Positions 8,205 through 17,265 of a DNA stretch of 64,000 bases are shown here, piece by piece (position 1 is the first letter of the stretch; each line of letters begins with the position of its first letter). This DNA is from JAJNPS01 sp031378845. GTDB lineage: Bacteria; Pseudomonadota; Alphaproteobacteria; Rhodobacterales; Rhodobacteraceae. Made by a program: the position numbers and the translations under genes. The notes beneath the pieces were generated by a model. The model was given only the letters and a program-made list of their open reading frames with translations. It was not told the DNA's origin and did no database searches. The stretch covers positions 62,001 to 126,000 of the forward strand of contig JANNES010000009.1 in NCBI GenBank assembly GCA_031378845.1, given 5' to 3'.

Positions 8205-8953
8205 ATGGACGACGACAGGCTTTTTCGCGACCCGGATCTGGCGCAGTTCTATGATCGGGACTGCCCCTGGACGCCCGATTTCGACTGGTTTGCATCCTTT
8301 GTTGCGGGGGCGGGGTCGGTGCTTGACCTTGGCTGTGGGACAGGGATATTCACGACGACCCTGGCGGCGTGCGGAGCCGTTGCCGTGGGTGTCGACCCTG
8401 CAGGGGCGATGCTGTCGATCGCGCGGGCGCGGGCGGGGGGGGCGCTGTGACATGGATCGAGGCGGATGCGCGGAGCCTCGACTTTGGGCGGCGCTTTGAC
8501 GCGGTCGAAATGACAGGGCATGCGTTTCAAGCCTTGCTGACGCACGACGACCGGGCCGCGGTTCTGGGCGTGATTGCGCGTCATCTCGCGCTGGAAGAGC
8601 GGTTCTTTTTCGACAGCCGCAACCCGGAGGCGCGGGAATGGGAAAGCTGGACGCCCGATTTGACGCGCGAACGGCGCGCGCATCCGCAGTTTGGAATGGT
8701 CGAGCGTTGGCATGACGCGCAGGCGCCGGGTGGATGCGGCCTCGTTCAATATGGGACACACTACCTGCTGCCTGACGGGCGGCAATTCGCCGCCGTATCG
8801 CGCATTTCCTTTCCAAGCTTTGCCGAACTTTCGGGCCGGATTGCCGTTGCGGGGCTGCGGGCGGACCGCTGGGCGGGCGATGCGCTGGGCGGGCCGCTGG
8901 GGGCGGGTAGCGTGGACTTGATCCCAATTGGTCGCCTTGCCGACGCAGGCTGA
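8205..8953 (+). pseudogene. Class I SAM-dependent methyltransferase split by a frameshift at a G run
   Basis: The first frame (8205-8450) encodes a methyltransferase N-terminus with motif I SVLDLGCGTGIFTTTLAA and the acidic loop VGVDPAGAML, then stops. The second frame resumes as AVTWIEADARSLDFGRRFDAVEMTGHAFQ and runs to 8953. The two join naturally at the eight-G run 8435-8442 (RARAGG...AVTWIEAD), so one lost or gained G would explain the break. The joined protein would be ~248 residues, normal for the family. A good Shine-Dalgarno (AGAGGCGG) precedes ATG 8205. It may be a true pseudogene, slippage-controlled expression or a sequencing error. Confidence 0.8.
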
Positions 8954-9037
8954 GCCCGATTGACCCACTTTCCCGGTTTCCCCCGTCGCGCGGGGCGTCT
9001 ATAGCTCAGACGGTTTGAAATCTCGGGGGACCCTTTC

Positions 9038-10330
9038 ATGGCCAATGTCGTTGTCGTAGGGGCCCAATGGGGCGATGAGGGCAAGGGCAAGATCGTCGAC
9101 TGGCTGTCGGAACGCGCCGATATCGTGGCGCGGTTTCAGGGCGGGCATAATGCGGGCCATACGCTGGTCATTGATGGCCAGGTCTATAAGCTGAGCCTTT
9201 TGCCGTCGGGCATCGTGCGCGGCGGCAAGCTGTCGGTGATCGGCAATGGAGTCGTGCTGGACCCGTGGGCGCTGATTGCCGAGATCGAGAAATTGCGCGG
9301 CCAGGGCGTCGAGATCAGCCCGGACAATCTGATGGTGGCGGAAAACACGCCGCTGATCCTGCCGGTGCACGGAGAGTTGGACCGCGCACGGGAAAACCAG
9401 AATTCGGTGGCCAAGATCGGCACGACGGGGCGGGGCATCGGGCCTGCGTACGAGGACAAGGTGGGGCGCCGGTCGGTGCGGGTGGCCGACCTTGCCGATG
9501 AGGCGACGCTGGATTTGCGGATCGGGCGACTTTTGACCCATCACAACGCCTTGCGGGCGGGGCTGGGACTGGAGTCGGTTGATCCGGTGGCGCTGAAGGC
9601 GCGACTGATGGAGATCGCGCCTCAGGTGCTGCCCTATGCCAAGCCGGTCTGGAAAGTGCTGCACGAGGCACGCCGCGCGGGTAAGCGCATCCTCTTTGAG
9701 GGCGCGCAGGGTGCATTGCTGGATGTGGATTTCGGCACCTATCCTTATGTCACCAGCTCCAACACGCTGGCCGGGATGGCGGCGACGGGGACGGGATTGG
9801 GGCCGACCGCGATCGATTTCGTGCTGGGCATCGTCAAGGCCTACACCACAAGGGTGGGCGAGGGGCCGTTTCCAGCAGAGCTGTTTGATGCCGATGGCGC
9901 GCGTCTGGGCGAGCGGGGGCATGAGTTCGGCACCGTGACGGGCCGCAAGCGGCGCTGTGGCTGGTTCGATGCGGTGCTGGTGCGCCAGACCTGCGCGACC
10001 AGCGGTGTGTCGGGGATTGCGTTGACCAAGCTGGACGTGCTTGACGGGTTCAAGACGCTGAAAATCTGCGTCGGCTACACGCTGGACGGGGTTCGACTGG
10101 ATTACCTGCCGACGGCCGCCAATCATCAGGCACGATGCACGCCGATCTATGAAGAGATGGATGGCTGGTCCGAGACGACGGCAGGCGCGCGGTCGTGGGC
10201 CGATCTGCCGGGGGCTGCAATCAAGTATGTGCGGCGGATCGAGGAATTGATCCAGTGTCCGGTCGCGCTACTTTCCACCAGTCCGGAACGGGATGACACG
10301 ATCCTTGTCACCGATCCTTTCGCGGACTGA
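9038..10330 (+). CDS. purA: Adenylosuccinate synthetase
   Basis: The 430-residue enzyme catalyses the GTP-dependent joining of IMP and aspartate in AMP synthesis. Family motifs are all present: GAQWGDEGKGKIVDWL, FQGGHNAGHTL, the GTTGRGIGPAYEDKVGRRSVRVADL loop, LFEGAQGALLDVDFGTYPYVTSSNT and TGRKRRCGWFDAV. Its TGA overlaps a possible ATG of the following DUF2842 gene by one base, so the two are co-transcribed. Confidence 0.98.
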   Translation: MANVVVVGAQWGDEGKGKIVDWLSERADIVARFQGGHNAGHTLVIDGQVYKLSLLPSGIVRGGKLSVIGNGVVLDPWALIAEIEKLRGQGVEISPDNLMVAENTPLILPVHGELDRARENQNSVAKIGTTGRGIGPAYEDKVGRRSVRVADLADEATLDLRIGRLLTHHNALRAGLGLESVDPVALKARLMEIAPQVLPYAKPVWKVLHEARRAGKRILFEGAQGALLDVDFGTYPYVTSSNTLAGMAATGTGLGPTAIDFVLGIVKAYTTRVGEGPFPAELFDADGARLGERGHEFGTVTGRKRRCGWFDAVLVRQTCATSGVSGIALTKLDVLDGFKTLKICVGYTLDGVRLDYLPTAANHQARCTPIYEEMDGWSETTAGARSWADLPGAAIKYVRRIEELIQCPVALLSTSPERDDTILVTDPFAD

Positions 10331-10353
10331 TGGGCGGTATCGGGAGAATTGCC

Positions 10354-10611
10354 TTGGCGCTGAGCTACAACACACGACGCAGGCTGTCGCTGGTGATCCT
10401 TTTGGTGGGGATACCGGTCTACATCGTGGTCGCGGTGACGCTTGTGGGCCTGATGGAGCGCCCGCCATTCTGGCTGGAGCTGGTGATCTATGTCGCCTTG
10501 GGGGTTGTGTGGGCGCTGCCGTTCAAGGCGGTGTTCAGGGGGATCGGGCAAGTCGACCCGCAAACGGTGGCAGCGGAAAAGCCAGAGCCACCGTCCGGGC
10601 ACGGACATTGA
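10354..10611 (+). CDS. DUF2842 membrane protein
   Basis: A ~85-residue protein has two hydrophobic helices and the DUF2842 signature YVALGVVWALPFKAVFRGIG. The frame opens at ATG 10330 (overlapping the purA stop). I prefer TTG 10354 because GGGAG (10342-10346) is ideally spaced for it, and as I recall family members begin MALSY...TRRR. The ATG start would add eight residues. It is encoded downstream of purA and ends at a hairpin. Function unknown. Confidence 0.8.
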   Translation: MALSYNTRRRLSLVILLVGIPVYIVVAVTLVGLMERPPFWLELVIYVALGVVWALPFKAVFRGIGQVDPQTVAAEKPEPPSGHGH

Positions 10612-10613
10612 AA

Positions 10614-10634
10614 GGCACCCCGCAAGGGGGTGCC
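10614..10634. terminator. Hairpin between purA-DUF2842 and the acidic-protein gene
   Basis: GGCACCCC (10614-10621) pairs perfectly with GGGGTGCC (10627-10634) across a five-base loop. A-rich sequence lies before it but no T run follows on the plus strand. It sits between the 3' ends of convergent genes and could end both transcripts. Confidence 0.6.
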
Positions 10635-10662
10635 ATTTCGCAACAAGGACCTTGATCGAGGT

Positions 10663-13467
10663 TTAGGACTGGCCGCCGAACTTGCGGGCCTTTTGCAAGA
10701 TCGAGGCGCCATCTTGCAGGGCGTAGTGGCCACGGCGCTTTTTGACGAAATCGCCTTCGCGCAGCAATTGACCAAAGCTGCGGAGCACGTCTTCGCGCTG
10801 GAAATCACCGGGTTCGCCGTGCGCTTCGATCTGGCGCATCAGTTGCGGGCGGGTGAAAGAGGGCATCTCTTCGACCTCCATCGCATAGGCAGCCGCGGCC
10901 TGAAGCAGGCCGGGCAAGTCTTCGGCGCCCAGTCGTTCCGCAAACTCCGAAAAGCTGCGCGGATCAGCGAATGTCGCGTCGGCGTCGAAATTTTCGTCTT
11001 CGTCCTCGTCCGCGTCGGTTTGGGCCACGGCATCGACCATCGGTTCGGCCATCGCCGCAGACCCGGTATTGGCGACAATCCGGCGCGGACGCACCGGCAT
11101 CACCGGCGCGGGCGGTGCGGACGTGGCAACCGCCGAAATCGGCGCGGTTGAGGCGACTTTCGGCCGGTCTATGCGCTGTTCGGAGACCAGGACCAGCGGT
11201 GCCGGCCGATCCGCGACCGGCGGAAGGGCCGCAAGGTCATTGCCGTGCTGCGGGCGAACCACGCGGGCGAGATCGTCGCGGTAAGGATCAATACGCTCAT
11301 TGTCGGGCGCGCCCTTGCCACGGCTGATCCGGCGGTCGGCAATAGTGGCGGCGACGGCAGCTTTCAGATGGGCAATGGCCGACAGGCGGCGACGGCTTTC
11401 GGGGCCGGCCATTTCAGTATCGGCCTGCCGCATCAGGCGGGCCACATCTGCATCCTTGTCGCCGTCGGTCGTGTCAGGATCGACAGCATCCGCCTCGGCG
11501 GCCGCAAGTTCGGCCATCAGCTCTGCTTCGGCAGCTGCCGAAAGACTTGCGGCAGTTTCAGAAGCAGGCCGCATTGGTCCTGCGTCGCCAAGCATCGTCG
11601 GGCGTTCTGTCGTGCCGGGGCGGCGAATCTTGATGACGCGGGCGCGTGCCAGCTGCGCTTTGGACAACAGACCGGCGGTCGCGCCGTCGTCGTCATCGTC
11701 CGCTTCGCTGATGTCGTGATCGTCCAGATCTTCAGGGGACGAAGCATCGTCCGCCTTGGCCTCGATCAGGTCGACGTCGCCATCAGCCGGAACATCTGCG
11801 TTGACCAGATCGGCAGAAACGGCGTCGTCGGCATCGACCGAGAGGCCGTCATCCGCGATTACGCCCGCCGCAGAAACCGGCGCGGCACCCATTTCTTGCA
11901 AATCGTCCAAGTCCGCGCCGTCCAGCGCCATCATATCCTCGACGAGTTCGGCGGTTTCGGCCGGGGAGGATTCGGGCAAAATGTCATCAAAGTGCAACTC
12001 GTCCGAGGCTACGCCAGCCGATGCGTCGCGATAGGTCGCGTTGTCTTCGTGGGCAAGGTCGCTATCGTGCGCCGTCTCGAGGCGTAAACCTTCGGTGAGT
12101 TCGGAACCTTCTGACATTGTGGCGATCAGATCCGACAAGTCCTTGTCGTCGCTCTGGTTGCCCGCTGGGGTCGCATCGGCATTTGTCACCTCCTGATCGA
12201 CACGCGGAGAATCTTCGCGGCCGAGGATCAGGCGTTGCAACATATCGGATGTATCGTCGTCGGCCCCCGTCGTCGTGGCGGCATCCACGAGAGCGGTGTC
12301 CAAGTCGCTGGCATCCGCTTCGTGAAGTTCGGCCTCGACAAGCTCCGGCTCGACCAATTCTGGCTCGGCCAGTTCCGGCTCGACAAACTCCGGCTCGACC
12401 GCATCGGCATCAACCAATTCGACATCAACCAATTCGGCATCTACCAACTCGGCATCGACAATGTCTGCTTCGAAAAGCTCAGCCTCGTCGAGATCCGCGT
12501 CATCGAGATCCGCGTCGACCAACTCACCCTCGACCAGGTCTGCGGCAACGGGCGCTGCTTGCACGACGACCGTCTCGACCGCCTCGATCAGGGCGTCCGC
12601 TTCGAGGATGTCGCGTTCTTCGGTCTGCTCAACCGTCAGCTCCGCGACGCTGACGGTATTATCGACAAAGTCGTCATCTTGTTGGGCAGCTAGGACGACG
12701 GGTGCCGCCTCGTGCACAAGCACCATGATCTCGGGGGCGGGTGCGTCGTCGGTTTCGACGTCGCGCGCTGCCTCGGCGAGGATCTCGGCCGCGGTCTGGG
12801 TGGGCTCGTCCAGCATCTCGTCGGAGAGGTCGGGCGTCATCTCGAAGATCGGTGCCGCGACCTCTGCCTGTGGTTCCACCGTCAAGGCATCCAACGGCAT
12901 CTCGTCGAAAGACGTAAGCTCTGCGGATTCGAAATATTCGTCTTCGTAAAGGTTGTCAGCCTCATCAGCTGCCCATGCGACGGGGAGTATCACGGCTGTT
13001 GCGACCGGTGCTGCGCTGACGCCGGCATTGGCACGACGCAACCGCAAAAGTCGCGCGGCGACGCTTTCGTCCGCATGTGCGTTCATCGCACCGTTCAAGA
13101 GAGGTGCCTCAACCGTCGGGGCCACGGGCGCAGGCTCAACCGAAGGTGCCGCAACCGGGGCAGGCGTTTCTGACACGGTCGGCGTGTCGGATTGCGCATC
13201 TTGCGACATGGCGCTGCCGGTGCGCAGGACGATGCCGTTTTCGCCGATCTTGGCCTCGACCCGGCGCTGGACCTCGCGCTCGGCGATGCGGTGCAACATG
13301 GCGGCATCGGGCGTCGGAGGCTCAGCCCCGAAGTAGCGGTCATCGGCGGCAAGGTCGCGGAAGTATTCCGCGATCGCCTTCATCGTGATGAAGGGATCGT
13401 CAAAGCCTTCCAGCGTACAGCTAAAAGTGCCATAGGAGACGGTAAGAATCTTGTTCGCCCCGATCAT
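10663..13467 (-). CDS. Large acidic, largely disordered protein with C-terminal helical domain
   Basis: The 934-residue protein has three parts. An N-terminal ~90-residue conserved-looking segment (MIGANKILTVSYGTFSCTLEGF, then TMKAIAEYFRDLAADDRYFGAEPP) leads into a very acidic low-complexity middle. Around residues 305-385 that middle is built of near-repeats of the type DAELV/EPELV. A C-terminal ~95-residue domain (EDLPGLLQAAAAYAMEVE, then SFTRPQLMRQIEAHGE and REDVLRSFGQLLREGDFVKKRRGHYAL) looks like a winged-helix fold. Similar proteins exist as hypotheticals in Rhodobacterales. No signal peptide is seen. The C-terminal winged-helix-like part hints at a nucleic-acid or regulatory role, but the function is unknown. 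Confidence 0.85.
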   Translation of the reverse strand: MIGANKILTVSYGTFSCTLEGFDDPFITMKAIAEYFRDLAADDRYFGAEPPTPDAAMLHRIAEREVQRRVEAKIGENGIVLRTGSAMSQDAQSDTPTVSETPAPVAAPSVEPAPVAPTVEAPLLNGAMNAHADESVAARLLRLRRANAGVSAAPVATAVILPVAWAADEADNLYEDEYFESAELTSFDEMPLDALTVEPQAEVAAPIFEMTPDLSDEMLDEPTQTAAEILAEAARDVETDDAPAPEIMVLVHEAAPVVLAAQQDDDFVDNTVSVAELTVEQTEERDILEADALIEAVETVVVQAAPVAADLVEGELVDADLDDADLDEAELFEADIVDAELVDAELVDVELVDADAVEPEFVEPELAEPELVEPELVEAELHEADASDLDTALVDAATTTGADDDTSDMLQRLILGREDSPRVDQEVTNADATPAGNQSDDKDLSDLIATMSEGSELTEGLRLETAHDSDLAHEDNATYRDASAGVASDELHFDDILPESSPAETAELVEDMMALDGADLDDLQEMGAAPVSAAGVIADDGLSVDADDAVSADLVNADVPADGDVDLIEAKADDASSPEDLDDHDISEADDDDDGATAGLLSKAQLARARVIKIRRPGTTERPTMLGDAGPMRPASETAASLSAAAEAELMAELAAAEADAVDPDTTDGDKDADVARLMRQADTEMAGPESRRRLSAIAHLKAAVAATIADRRISRGKGAPDNERIDPYRDDLARVVRPQHGNDLAALPPVADRPAPLVLVSEQRIDRPKVASTAPISAVATSAPPAPVMPVRPRRIVANTGSAAMAEPMVDAVAQTDADEDEDENFDADATFADPRSFSEFAERLGAEDLPGLLQAAAAYAMEVEEMPSFTRPQLMRQIEAHGEPGDFQREDVLRSFGQLLREGDFVKKRRGHYALQDGASILQKARKFGGQS

Positions 13468-13616
13468 CTGACGGACGCCCTTTTTCAGTTCGCACTACGT
13501 TCCAGTGCCACCAATATTGCCCTAATCCATGGACAGAGAAGGGTGATTTGAAGGATTGTTTGTGTTCTCTGGTCTGGATCATCGCCACAATTGACAACAG
13601 TATCGGCAGGAATCAG

Positions 13617-14273
13617 GTGATTGTCGAATCTTCTAAGCTGTTGACGATGGTTGGTGGCGGTGCGCTGCCACGCCGGGATCTGGCGCTGGCAATGGCGCGG
13701 GCGCCCGCGCTGGTGGCGGTGGATGGCGGGGCGAATCGGCTGGTCGGATGGGGTCTGATGCCAGAGGCGGTGATTGGCGATCTGGATTCGCTGCACCCTG
13801 CGGTGCGGGCCGCTTTGCCCGCCTCGATCATTTACGAGCTGGCCGAACAAGACACCACCGATTTCGACAAGGCGCTGCGGTCGGTAAGGGCACCGGTGGT
13901 TCTGGCTGTGGGCTTTCAGGGCGCGCGGCTGGATCACGGATTGGCCACGCTGTCGGCACTGGTGGCGCATGCGCGCCAGCCTTGCATCGTGATCGCAGCG
14001 CAGGACATCGTGTTCCATGCGCCGCCCGGTTTGGTGCTGGCGCTGATGCCGGGTGACCGGCTATCGTTGTATCCTCTGGGCCGTGTCACCGGGCGGGATC
14101 AGGGGCTGCGCTGGCCCATCGAAGGTCTTGACTTTGCCCCAGATGGGCGGATCGGCACGTCAAATCAGGTGGTTTCGCGGCAGGTGGCGCTGGAATTCGA
14201 CCGGCCCGGTATGCTGGTGATCCTGCCCCGCCGAAGGCTCGATGCGGCGATTGCAGCGCTGACCCGTCAGTGA
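13617..14273 (+). CDS. Thiamine diphosphokinase
   Basis: The product transfers pyrophosphate from ATP to thiamine. The motifs ALVAVDGGANRL, PEAVIGDLDSL, the DTTDFDKAL acidic cluster and GFQGARLDHGLATLSAL define the catalytic domain, and a C-terminal thiamine-binding beta domain follows (RIGTSNQVVSRQVALEF). The frame is open from 13548, but GTG 13617 with AGG just upstream gives 218 residues, the usual length; the longer N-terminus has no family match. It is convergent with the transporter gene, overlapping it by seven bases. Confidence 0.9.
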   Translation: MIVESSKLLTMVGGGALPRRDLALAMARAPALVAVDGGANRLVGWGLMPEAVIGDLDSLHPAVRAALPASIIYELAEQDTTDFDKALRSVRAPVVLAVGFQGARLDHGLATLSALVAHARQPCIVIAAQDIVFHAPPGLVLALMPGDRLSLYPLGRVTGRDQGLRWPIEGLDFAPDGRIGTSNQVVSRQVALEFDRPGMLVILPRRRLDAAIAALTRQ

Positions 14274-15196
14274 CCCGGCAACGCCCGCGAGGTCTGACGT
14301 TCGCGCCAGATGATGTAAAGACCGGACCCGGTGATGATGGCGATCCCGATCCAGGTGATGCCATTGGGAAAGTCGCCAAAGATCAGGTAGCCATAGATGA
14401 CCGCCGAAATCAGCTCGGTATAGTGCAGCGGGGCAAGCGTGGCGGAGGGGGCGTCTTTCAAGGCATAGGTGATGCACATGTGGCTGACCGTTGCCCAGAA
14501 CCCAACGCCCAAGAGCCAAGCCCAGGCCACGCCTTGTGGCATCACGGGGTCGAGGATTGCGCTGCCAGACCCCTCAAACCCCACCATCGCGACAAGGCAA
14601 AGGATGCTGCCGATCCAGGAGGTGTGCACCTGCATCAACACGGGGTGCATGATGGGTGAGGCCGCGCGCGTGATCAGCATGTAGAACGCAAACGCGAACG
14701 CACAGGCGAGCGGATAGAGCGCCACCCAGCCATAGATATCAAGTGATGGCTGGATGACCAAAAGCGCCCCGCCAAAGCCCACGACCGAAGCAGCGATCCG
14801 GCGCGGGCCGATGCTGTCGCCAAAGAGAAGATAGCCCAGAACCAGCAAGATGAAGGGTTCGACAAAGACGATGGCCAAAGCATCGGCGATCGGCATGACC
14901 TCGACCGCCGCGACAAAGGTATAGGTCGACACGATCAGAAGGATCGCGCGAATGGTCATCAGGCCAAAGGTCCTGGGGTCAAGTCGCCATCCAAGCCCCA
15001 TGATCAAGGCCACGGGGACCATCATCGCGCATTGCAGCACAAAGCGTACCGCAGTGATCTGGCCGACCGGGATCGTGTCGGTTGCAAGTTTGGCACAGAC
15101 GTCCAGAAGCGGGGCAAGCACACAAAAGGCCAGCATGAGACCTATGCCGCGATAGGTGCGGTCGGTCGCATGCGCGGGGGCAAGCACGGCGGTCAT
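14267..15196 (-). CDS. DMT-superfamily (EamA) transporter
   Basis: The ~309-residue protein has about ten hydrophobic helices in two EamA repeats, with the family-type segments ITAVRFVLQCAMMVPVAL, PIADALAIVFVEPFILLVLGYLLFGD and LHYTELISAVIYGYLIFGDFPN. It is an inner-membrane metabolite exporter or importer of unknown substrate. I chose ATG 15196 over upstream frame extensions that overlap sdaA; it starts 13 bases after the sdaA stop, so it is probably the last gene of the GST-GST-sdaA operon. Confidence 0.9.
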   Translation of the reverse strand: MTAVLAPAHATDRTYRGIGLMLAFCVLAPLLDVCAKLATDTIPVGQITAVRFVLQCAMMVPVALIMGLGWRLDPRTFGLMTIRAILLIVSTYTFVAAVEVMPIADALAIVFVEPFILLVLGYLLFGDSIGPRRIAASVVGFGGALLVIQPSLDIYGWVALYPLACAFAFAFYMLITRAASPIMHPVLMQVHTSWIGSILCLVAMVGFEGSGSAILDPVMPQGVAWAWLLGVGFWATVSHMCITYALKDAPSATLAPLHYTELISAVIYGYLIFGDFPNGITWIGIAIITGSGLYIIWRERQTSRALPGH

Positions 15197-15209
15197 GGAT
15201 GCGCTGTCA

Positions 15210-16589
15210 TCAGCAATTGGGCACATTGACGGCAAGACCGCCGAGCGAGGTTTCCTTGTATTTCTCGTGCATGTCGCGGCCGGTCTGGCGCATCGTCTCG
15301 ATGCAGGCATCGAGGCTCACGAGGTGGATGCCGTCGCCGCGCAAGGCGAGGCTGGCCGCGGACACGGCCTTGATCGCGCCAAGGCCGTTGCGTTCGATGC
15401 AGGGAACCTGCACGAGGCCCTTGACCGGGTCGCAGGTCATCCCAAGGTGATGCTCCAGCGCTATTTCGGCGGCATTTTCCACTTGTTCCGGGGTGCCGCC
15501 AAGCACGGCGGCCAAGCCGGCGGCGGCCATCGCGGCGGCGGACCCCACCTCGGCCTGGCAGCCGCATTCGGCACCGGAGATGGAGGCATTGTGTTTACAC
15601 AGGCCACCGATGGCCGCCGCCGTCAAAAGGAAATCGCCCAGCTGTGTGCGGCTGGCGCCGGGCACATGGTCGAGCCAATAGCGCATGACAGCGGGCACGA
15701 CGCCTGCAGCGCCATTGGTGGGGGCGGTGACGACCTGACCCCCGGCGGCGTTTTCCTCGTTCACCGCCATCGCATAGACGATCATCCAGTCGTTGATCGT
15801 GTGCGGCGGGGTCAGATTCATGCCGCGCTCGGCCAAGAGCGACTCATGGATGCCGCGCGCACGACGGCGCACTTTGAGGCCGCCGGGCAGGATGCCGGTG
15901 CCGATCATCCCGCGGTCGATGCAATCGGTCATCACGTCCCAGATGCGTGACATGCCGTCGTCAAGATCGGCGGCACTTCGCAGAGTCAGTTCGTTGGTGC
16001 GCTTCATCTGCGCGATCGTGAGCCCCGAGGCTTTGGCCATGGCAAGCATCTCGGCGGCAGTCTCGAAAGGATAGGGGACGGCGGCCTTTGCACGGGCCCT
16101 TTTGTCGCTGGTTGCGGCCAACGCGTCAGCGGTCAGCACAAAGCCGCCGCCGATGGAATAATAGGTCTCTGACAGGATCACATCGCCCTGAGCGTCGGTC
16201 GCGCGCAAGATCAGGCCATTTGCATGACCGGGCAAGGCGGGGCCGAAGTCGAAGTGCAGGTCGCTGGCCGGGTCAAATTTCAACACTGGCAGGCCGTCGA
16301 CAGTGATCTGCCGGGTGGCACGGATCTGGGCCAGTGCGGCATCGGCCTTTTGCGCGTCATAGGTTGCCGGCAGAAACCCCGCCAGCCCCAATATGGTGGC
16401 GCGGTCCGTGGCATGACCCACGCCGGTAAAGGCAAGGCTGCCGTGCAAGGACGCACGCAACCCTTGGAAATGAAACGGAGAGCGACGCAACAGGTCCAGA
16501 AACTGCCCGCCCGCCACCATTGGCCCCATGGTATGGGACGAAGAAGGGCCGACGCCGATCTTGAACATATCGAAAACGGAAAGGAACAT
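15210..16589 (-). CDS. sdaA: L-serine ammonia-lyase (iron-sulfur type)
   Basis: The 459-residue single-chain enzyme deaminates L-serine to pyruvate using a [4Fe-4S] cluster. The N-terminal beta domain starts MFLSVFDMFKIGVGPSSSHTMGP. The C-terminal alpha domain carries the cluster cysteines in LCKHNASISGAECGCQAEVGSA and GMTCDPVKGLVQVPCIERN. I chose ATG 16589, one base after the stop of the upstream GST gene, because the family starts exactly there; AAGG-like sequence lies within the GST tail. Part of an operon with two GST genes upstream and a transporter downstream. Confidence 0.97.
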   Translation of the reverse strand: MFLSVFDMFKIGVGPSSSHTMGPMVAGGQFLDLLRRSPFHFQGLRASLHGSLAFTGVGHATDRATILGLAGFLPATYDAQKADAALAQIRATRQITVDGLPVLKFDPASDLHFDFGPALPGHANGLILRATDAQGDVILSETYYSIGGGFVLTADALAATSDKRARAKAAVPYPFETAAEMLAMAKASGLTIAQMKRTNELTLRSAADLDDGMSRIWDVMTDCIDRGMIGTGILPGGLKVRRRARGIHESLLAERGMNLTPPHTINDWMIVYAMAVNEENAAGGQVVTAPTNGAAGVVPAVMRYWLDHVPGASRTQLGDFLLTAAAIGGLCKHNASISGAECGCQAEVGSAAAMAAAGLAAVLGGTPEQVENAAEIALEHHLGMTCDPVKGLVQVPCIERNGLGAIKAVSAASLALRGDGIHLVSLDACIETMRQTGRDMHEKYKETSLGGLAVNVPNC

Positions 16590-16590
16590 G

Positions 16591-17265
16591 TCAGCCCTTT
16601 GGGTTGGTGAAGGGGGTTGCGCCAAGCTTATCGATCTCGGCCACGCGCAGGGCGGCGGGACGGGTCTCATGCGCGGCAAGTACGGCGTGCAGCGCCGGAA
16701 GGCGGTCGGCCGTGACCTTGAACGGGTCGGGTGGCAGGATCGACAGCCACCGCACAAGAATGCCGAGGTAATAGCCCAGCACGCCCGGCTCGTCTGGCGA
16801 CAGCCAGCGCGGGCGTTTTTCAGCGATCATCTCGTTGATCAGGCCAAGGCGCGTCACGATCTGCGCATGCGCCACTTGCCGCGCGGCATCGGACGCGGCC
16901 TCGCCTGCCGCGCGATGTGGGTAGAACAAGAACATGGTCGCCGGATGCAATGTGTTCGAAGTAAAGAGCAGCCACGACAAGAATGCACCGCGATCAGGGT
17001 CCTGCGGCGCAGGTGCGAGTTTTCCGTGCCGGTCGCTCAGGAACAACAAGATTGCGGCGGTCTCGAAGATCGGGCCATCCGGGCCCTCCAGCGCGGGGAT
17101 CAGGCGCAGCGGGTTGAGCGCACCATAAGCGGGGGTGTCGAGATCTCCGCCATCCAGATCCTTGATCGACAGGCTGAAGCGCAGGTCCATTTCTTCCAGC
17201 GCGAAATGGACGACGCTTGAGGCGAAATCGGCGGCGTGATGAAGGATGTACATCGGTTTTTCCAT
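16591..17265 (-). CDS. Glutathione S-transferase family protein
   Basis: The 224-residue protein has an N-terminal thioredoxin-like GST domain (MYILHHAADFASSVVHFALEE, then RLIPALEGPDGPIFETAAILLFLSDRHG with the cis-Pro and E-T/S glutathione motif) and an all-helical C-terminal domain. The usual N-terminal Ser/Tyr/Cys is replaced by a D-F-A-S-S segment. Its ATG overlaps the stop of the upstream GST by four bases. Probably a GSH-dependent detoxification enzyme, or a metabolic protein linked to serine breakdown by context. Confidence 0.88.
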   Translation of the reverse strand: MEKPMYILHHAADFASSVVHFALEEMDLRFSLSIKDLDGGDLDTPAYGALNPLRLIPALEGPDGPIFETAAILLFLSDRHGKLAPAPQDPDRGAFLSWLLFTSNTLHPATMFLFYPHRAAGEAASDAARQVAHAQIVTRLGLINEMIAEKRPRWLSPDEPGVLGYYLGILVRWLSILPPDPFKVTADRLPALHAVLAAHETRPAALRVAEIDKLGATPFTNPKG

